Part shown: positions 59,513 through 64,000 of the stretch, piece after piece
Layout of the letters: each line of letters begins with the position of its first letter
Position numbering within the stretch: the stretch's first letter is position 1
Assembly: GCF_014633365.1 (NCBI RefSeq)
Contig: NC_068351.1
Location: 14,948,907-15,012,906 of the forward strand
Direction: 5' to 3'
Origin: Diospyros lotus
Taxonomy: Eukaryota > Streptophyta > Magnoliopsida > Ericales > Ebenaceae
Length of the DNA stretch: 64,000 bases
Translations under genes and position numbers: made by a program
The notes under the pieces: generated by a model
Database searches by the model: none
What the model saw: the letters and a program-made list of their open reading frames with translations, nothing else
Told to the model about the DNA's origin: nothing

Positions 59513-60148
59513 TAACTTGAGGAGATATTATTTGTCTTGAATATCTTATTTTAATTAACAAATCTCTATTTTAGATGTTTTTCTTCTTTTATTATGAACA
59601 AAAATAACTTTTTAAACCCAATCTTTAAACTATGTTTTGAAGAGATTTAGCTAGGAATAGAAAGAATTGAATGTCAATTGCACCCTCTCAATGGACACAT
59701 TAAAATAATTTTTAAAAAAATATTAATGATAGTTTTGTCCATTTTCTTCCCCAAAAAGATTTTTTTTTTCCCATTCTTATAACATTTCATTATTTACCAT
59801 TCAATACCCTTTTTCAACTCTCAAACACCAAACCCCCCCCCCCCCCCCCCCCCAAAAAAATGCAAACCTATATATTTTCAACACACAATTTACATCTAAA
59901 AATAGAAAATGTCTCTTTTCTAAAGCCCCATATATCAATGATTATAGCCCTTAAAAACTCTTGCTATCATGAAAAAAAAAAAAAAATTAGAAGTTGGGTT
60001 TGCAAGATATAAGGTTCACTTGGCATGACCTTAAAGTAAATGTTTTATGAAAAGGTCACTTTTGCAAAATCTGAAAGTTATGTAGTATAATAACAAACAC
60101 TTCGAAAGAGAATGGGTAAAATGGTCTTTTGTTGACATTATCATTTTG
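59513..60148. other. AT-rich spacer with 21-base C run
   Basis: Non-coding. Contains an uninterrupted C run at 59833-59853 followed by seven A, and another A run at about 59970-59985. Confidence 0.6.
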
Positions 60149-60845
60149 GAAAATTCTATTTATAGTAACTTTTTTTACTTTTTGTAGTCATTAAAAATTT
60201 ATTTTTCCGTCTTACTTTTTGCAACCACGTTAATAACTCTTTACAACTAAATTTTTCTAAAAATACCATCTTCTATCACCATCGTACATAGACACAGTCA
60301 TTTCTAAAACACATCATCAAACTTCAACACCTCGAATTGTTGGCCGGTGTTTGCCGATAGACTGTGTGGGTGTGGGTATGGGTCGCCTATGCAAAATTAA
60401 AGATGAGGCCATTACCATCACGATAAATACGCACATATATATATATACACACGCAGATACACACACACATATATATACATGCATACATACATGTACATTA
60501 ACCCACCTCTTTTTGAAAAATTATATTCGCAATCACCTTTTTTACTCTTTGTAGCCATTAAAAATTTATTTTTCCATCTTACTCTTTACAACCACGTTAA
60601 TAATTCTTTACAGATAAATTTTTCCAAAAATATCATTTTCTATCACCATTGTACATATACACAGCCATTCTTAAAACACATCCTCAAACTTCAACACCTC
60701 GAATCGTCAGTCGGTGTTTGCCGACCGACTGTGTAAGTGTAGGTGTGGGCCGTCTCTGCAAAATTAGAGGCGAGACCGCTACTATCACGGTAGATACGCA
60801 CATATATATACATGCACACATATATATATTTACCCACATTTTTAT
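60149..60845 (+). repeat. Two tandem copies of a ~366-bp module
   Basis: Copy 1 is about 60149-60480 and copy 2 about 60514-60845, offset by about 366 bp. Shared blocks include CATTAAAAATTTATTTTTCC, CAACCACGTTAATAA, AAACTTCAACACCTCGAAT and GGTGTTTGCCGA. Both end in CACATATATA microsatellite. Open frames through them are not genes. Confidence 0.8.
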
Positions 60846-61031
60846 GTCCTCTCAAAATAATGGGTTCTTCTATCTTCAAATGTTATATTTGTTTTGTAAC
60901 TTCTGTGCCTCTTATTTTCCTCCATTTAGAATCCAATCCTTCTACACCTGATCGTATTGTAGGTTATTGGGATAGCTCTGTTCATGTCTATTTCAAGTGA
61001 TGTGTTATTCTGTGAGTTTATGTTTGAGGCA

Positions 61032-62719
61032 TGAGCTGTTAGTTTTATATAATGGCAAGTATATCCCAATAGAGAGGGTGAATTGGGATTTGGGTAAATT
61101 TTTCAATAATTTGAAAACTTTGAGTTGCAGGATACTATGTTTCGAAACTTGAGGAAGTATGTTTCGAAACAAATCTTTCTGTTAAGTATGTTTCGAAATA
61201 TAGATGAGTATGTTTCGAAATCAAATTTACTGGCAGGTATGTTTCGAAACCTACTAATGTGTGTTTTGAAATAGTGTTCATTGATTTGCAAATAATAAAA
61301 CTCCTTTAGATTTTCAAAAATGATTCTTTTAAACAACTTGAACAAGAATAACAACAAGTAGGAACGAGAAATCAAGTACACACAAGATTTATAGTGGTTC
61401 GGCACTTGCTTACTCCACTACCTTCAAGTTTACTCACTTGAAGGATTTGCAAACCACAATCACTTTTACTAGCGATCAATAACACCAAGGGTTTTACCAT
61501 GGTTCACCCTAAAACCTTACACACTGAGTTTTTACGGACTCAACTCAAACCTTACACCAAGATAAATAATACTTATTTTTTATAACCCAACAATTTTGAG
61601 TATAGTTTAAAACACCTTACCAAATAGTTATAGCAAACCTATTGGTATGGAATGAGGAAAGCTTGAAGAAATGAAAGCTTTGGATTTGACTTGCTTCTCC
61701 TGTTAGTACCACAATGCACACCAATGAATGATTGAAAGAAACTTCTTTGAAAGTTCGCTAGAAGGGCTTTGTTCACTTGTGCTTGTGGCAAAAATCTCTT
61801 GTAGTTGTGTAAGAATTGTGTATGCTTGGGAGAGAGATTTTCTTGTCTTCAAGGAGCTGTTATATATATTAAATGGATAAACTTTTGTCTAATTATAACC
61901 GTTAGAAACAAGATAAGAAAGTAGGTTTCGAAATATACTTAGCAAGTTTCGAAACAACTCATTTTTACACAGAGATTTCGAAACATACATAACATGTTTC
62001 GAAACATATAGCCTTTACAGCTGGATATGCATCAAGAGACAAAATGAGTGGAAGACTTCTCTTTAAAAAACACAATGATTAGGTTTTATTCTCCACTTAA
62101 AACATACATGTATTTTGAACATCAGGGTATGGGCATAATTTTAAAAATAGATTATTAAAATAGCTTTTCAAATAAAGTGTAAAGACATGACAGATTTTTG
62201 AAATTCTTCTGATAGAGACAGATGTTTTGAAATATCAAAAGTATGTTTTGAAATATCAAAAGTAGGTTTTGAAACATACTTCAGAAACATATTTCAAAAC
62301 ATGTTGAACAAGGATACACTACTGACAAAGGTTTCGAAATATACTAAATAGGTTTCGAAACATAGGCTTGGATTTCAAATCGATTTCGAAATACATCATA
62401 TAGATTAAGCACAACTTGAACCCTTTTTAATATACATCTTGAAACAAGTTTAAAAACATAGCAGACTGATGTTTCGAAACATGGAAACTATGTTTCGAAA
62501 TAAATTATATTGAAGAGCATTTCGAATCAACATTACAGAACTATGTTTCGAAACATAGAAACATAGTTTCGAAACATGATGAGATAAAAATGGATTTTTA
62601 AAACATTTGACCTTAAGCGCCTAAACACTAATCATACATGTTTCGAAATATGAGATTTTTATATGATTTTTCATCAAACACATTTTCTCATATACCAAAA
62701 AATATGATACAACATGAGC
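61032..62719. mobile_element. Solo LTR with arrays of paired GTTTCGAAAC palindromes
   Basis: The LTR runs 61037-62714 (1678 bp). It starts TGTTAGTTTT, ends GATACAACA, and is flanked by TGAGC at 61032-61036 and 62715-62719. The palindrome GTTTCGAAAC and one-base variants occur about 20 times. In the left array, box starts are at 61139, 61161, 61190, 61212, 61241 and 61263, spaced 22, 29, 22, 29 and 22 bp. In the right part, pairs are 21 bp apart (61925/61946, 61975/61996, 62331/62352, 62471/62492, 62545/62566). The stretch TTTATAGTGGTTCGGC at about 61389 resembles sequence I recall from plant LTRs. No coding region or second LTR is present. Confidence 0.7.
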
Positions 62720-62864
62720 TTATACACTATTTATAAAACCTATTATGTGATCTCACCAACATAAATACTTCGTCTCTCATTCACCTTTGTTCCACAGCAT
62801 CATCCTTTATGTTATATGTGTAATCCATTTCATGATCTTGATCAGATTGTTTGTACCAAATCAT

Positions 62865-63180
62865 CCTTTATACACACACATATATAAACGTACACATGTA
62901 TATATATATATACACACACACACAGACATTGGGCATGGCGGCTATACTCATCAGTGGTGACCACACTCGCTGGTGATACCCTATTCATGGCCCCCCGAAC
63001 CCTGGGGTTCGAGGCATAATGAAAGCGCACTAAACCCCAGGGTTCGGAGGGCCATGAATGGAGTACCGCCAACGGGTGTGGTCATCGGCGAGTACGGTCA
63101 ATGTGCCTAGTGTCTGTGTGTGTATATATATGTATGTGTGTCTGCGTGTGTATATATATATATTTATGTATATATATATA
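62865..63180. repeat. Long imperfect hairpin with CA/TG and TA arms
   Basis: Arms at about 62865-63010 and 63030-63180 around a ~27-nt loop. The inner stem is perfect over 13 bp (CCGAACCCTGGGG at 62995-63007 with 63035-63047). It continues through CATGGCC/GGCCATG and GACCACAC/GTGTGGTC to complementary CACACA/TGTGTG tails. Open frames here are microsatellite-encoded and not genes. Confidence 0.85.
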
Positions 63181-63625
63181 TATGTCTGTGTATGGAGGCA
63201 TTGCATGTGTGTATATATATGTCTGTGTATGCATTTTTTTATTTTTTTACTTTCATTCGTTTTTTGTTTTCATATCGCATTCGACGTTTATTTCCGCATT
63301 GTCTTCTGTGTGAATGGGTGTGATTGCATATGTCTGGCGAGTAGTTCATTGAGAGAGAAAGTGGCTGAGGATAAAAATAAATTTTCAAAAGAAGGTATTT
63401 GAGGTATATTGAAATGTGACTGTGAAGAGTAAAATAGTGGCTGTAAATAGAATTTTCCTAACTTTTTTAGGCTAGAAGTCACGATGATGATGTTAATGTA
63501 TAATTTCCAAGATATAGAGGTAACAATTGTAATTTAGGCAAACATAAAGGTGACTACTGTAATTTATCTATAAAATTATTATAAAATAAAACATACTTTA
63601 TAATATTAATATTTCAATGTCTTAT

Positions 63626-63633
63626 TATATATA
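63626..63633 (+). promoter_or_regulatory. TATA box of the right-edge gene
   Basis: TATATATA lies 71 bp upstream of the start codon at 63704, a normal plant distance with a short leader, and is followed by a GAGGGAGGGAG leader. Confidence 0.55.
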
Positions 63634-63703
63634 GAGGGAGGGAGCCAGCTTCTCTCTGCAAGTGAATCAATATCATTAATCTGCCTCACGGTCAGCCCAT
63701 GTC

Positions 63704-64000
63704 ATGGCGGATCCGGTGCCGGACCACCGCACCTCCAATCCACTCCCGATCCGAGCCAGCACCCATCCCGCCGCCGCCTTCCTCCTGCGGAGGCGGAAGC
63801 GGCCGTATGTACGCCTGGGAGGGAGGAAGCCCCGGCGGGGAATTTGGGTGGCGAGGCTGTTCCGGCGAGTGCGGCTGCGGTGGCTGAAGCAGAGGCTGAG
63901 GAAGCTGAAGCAGTACTACCGGTCGCTGGTGAGGGACATCGTGGAAGGCAGCGCGAGCATGGAGTCGGTGCAGCAGAGGATTCTGATGGAGACTTCGTTC
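63704..64000 (+). CDS. Small basic plant protein of unknown function (5' part, runs off the edge)
   Basis: Ninety-nine codons are visible without a stop and the frame is open to the end. The start MADPVPDH lies in a favourable CATGTCATGGCGG context. Residues 28-65 are dominated by Arg and Lys, including RRRKRPYVRLGG and RRGIWVARLFRRVRLRW. A helical stretch, LKQYYRSLVRDIVEG (68-82), follows. This RLGG-Arg-rich-LKxYYRxLVxDI layout resembles a small plant-specific family of unknown function. The 62-codon frame starting at 63699 overlaps it in another phase and is a shadow. GC content rises sharply here, as in many plant first exons. Confidence 0.75.
   Translation, partial: MADPVPDHRTSNPLPIRASTHPAAAFLLRRRKRPYVRLGGRKPRRGIWVARLFRRVRLRWLKQRLRKLKQYYRSLVRDIVEGSASMESVQQRILMETSF

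Larger units (their letters stand above)
60149..63461. mobile_element. Foldback/Mutator-like element interrupted by a solo LTR
   Basis: The left end GGAAAATTCTATTTATAG and the right end, inverted GGAAAATTCTATTTACAG, are alike for about 60-100 bp with decay. The flanking 9-mers TATCATTTT and TAACTTTTT share seven of nine bases, a possible decayed TSD. Inside are two direct copies of a ~366-bp terminal module and a long hairpin with microsatellite arms. The solo LTR at 61037-62714 splits it; without that the element is about 1.6 kb. No transposase. Class assignment is uncertain. Confidence 0.5.

Noticed and set aside
60351..60951. Open frames within the CA/TA-rich direct repeats
   Set aside because: They consist largely of translated microsatellite and lie inside a transposon.
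61139..61271. GTTTCGAAAC as heat-shock elements
   Set aside because: Heat-shock elements need GAA/TTC units separated by two bases; here TTC and GAA are directly joined.
61139..62650. GTTTCGAAAC array as a CRISPR array
   Set aside because: The repeats are 10 bp palindromes, too short, with uneven spacers, inside a plant LTR.
63058..63402. 114-codon frame rich in Cys, Val and Tyr
   Set aside because: Translation of (TG)n and (TA)n repeats in the hairpin element.

Overview
This is a stretch of flowering-plant nuclear DNA, most likely from a eudicot. It has intron-rich genes with GT-AG junctions, an AT-rich background, plant-specific proteins (a MORF RNA-editing factor and a plastid-type lipoxygenase) and many plant transposons. 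The species cannot be named from the sequence.

Four genes can be supported. (1) Exportin-T (PAUSED/XPOT type), + strand, 3428-33332: 13 coding exons, 989 codons, nearly 30 kb long because of two giant introns. (2) A MORF/RIP-family organellar RNA-editing factor, - strand, 44683-36940: four exons, 225 codons, with a 5.7-kb last intron. (3) A plastid-type 13-lipoxygenase, - strand, 52259-48764: seven exons, 920 codons, all five iron ligands present. (4) The start of a small basic plant protein of unknown function, + strand, 63704 to the window edge.

Most other recognisable sequence is transposon-derived. Many elements can be bounded by target-site duplications (TSDs). Exportin-T intron 8 holds a Mutator-like MITE and a duplicated splice acceptor. 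Intron 11 holds two hAT-type elements, and a broken Ty1/copia element sits inside the second. Intron 12 holds an antisense RTE LINE cut by three younger insertions: a GC-rich hAT element, a sense RTE copy and a solo LTR. MORF intron 3 holds a gag-only gypsy-like element, a second Mutator-like MITE and a related solo LTR. Another solo LTR with its own TATA box lies about 250 bp beyond the lipoxygenase stop codon and points into that gene. Near the right end a foldback-like element (about 60149-63461) contains a 1.68-kb solo LTR carrying arrays of a GTTTCGAAAC palindrome in regularly spaced pairs.

The genes do not form one pathway. Their products act in tRNA nuclear export, organellar RNA editing and plastid oxylipin (jasmonate-type) synthesis. 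The window mainly shows ordinary genes kept intact while their introns and spacers absorb layered transposon insertions.
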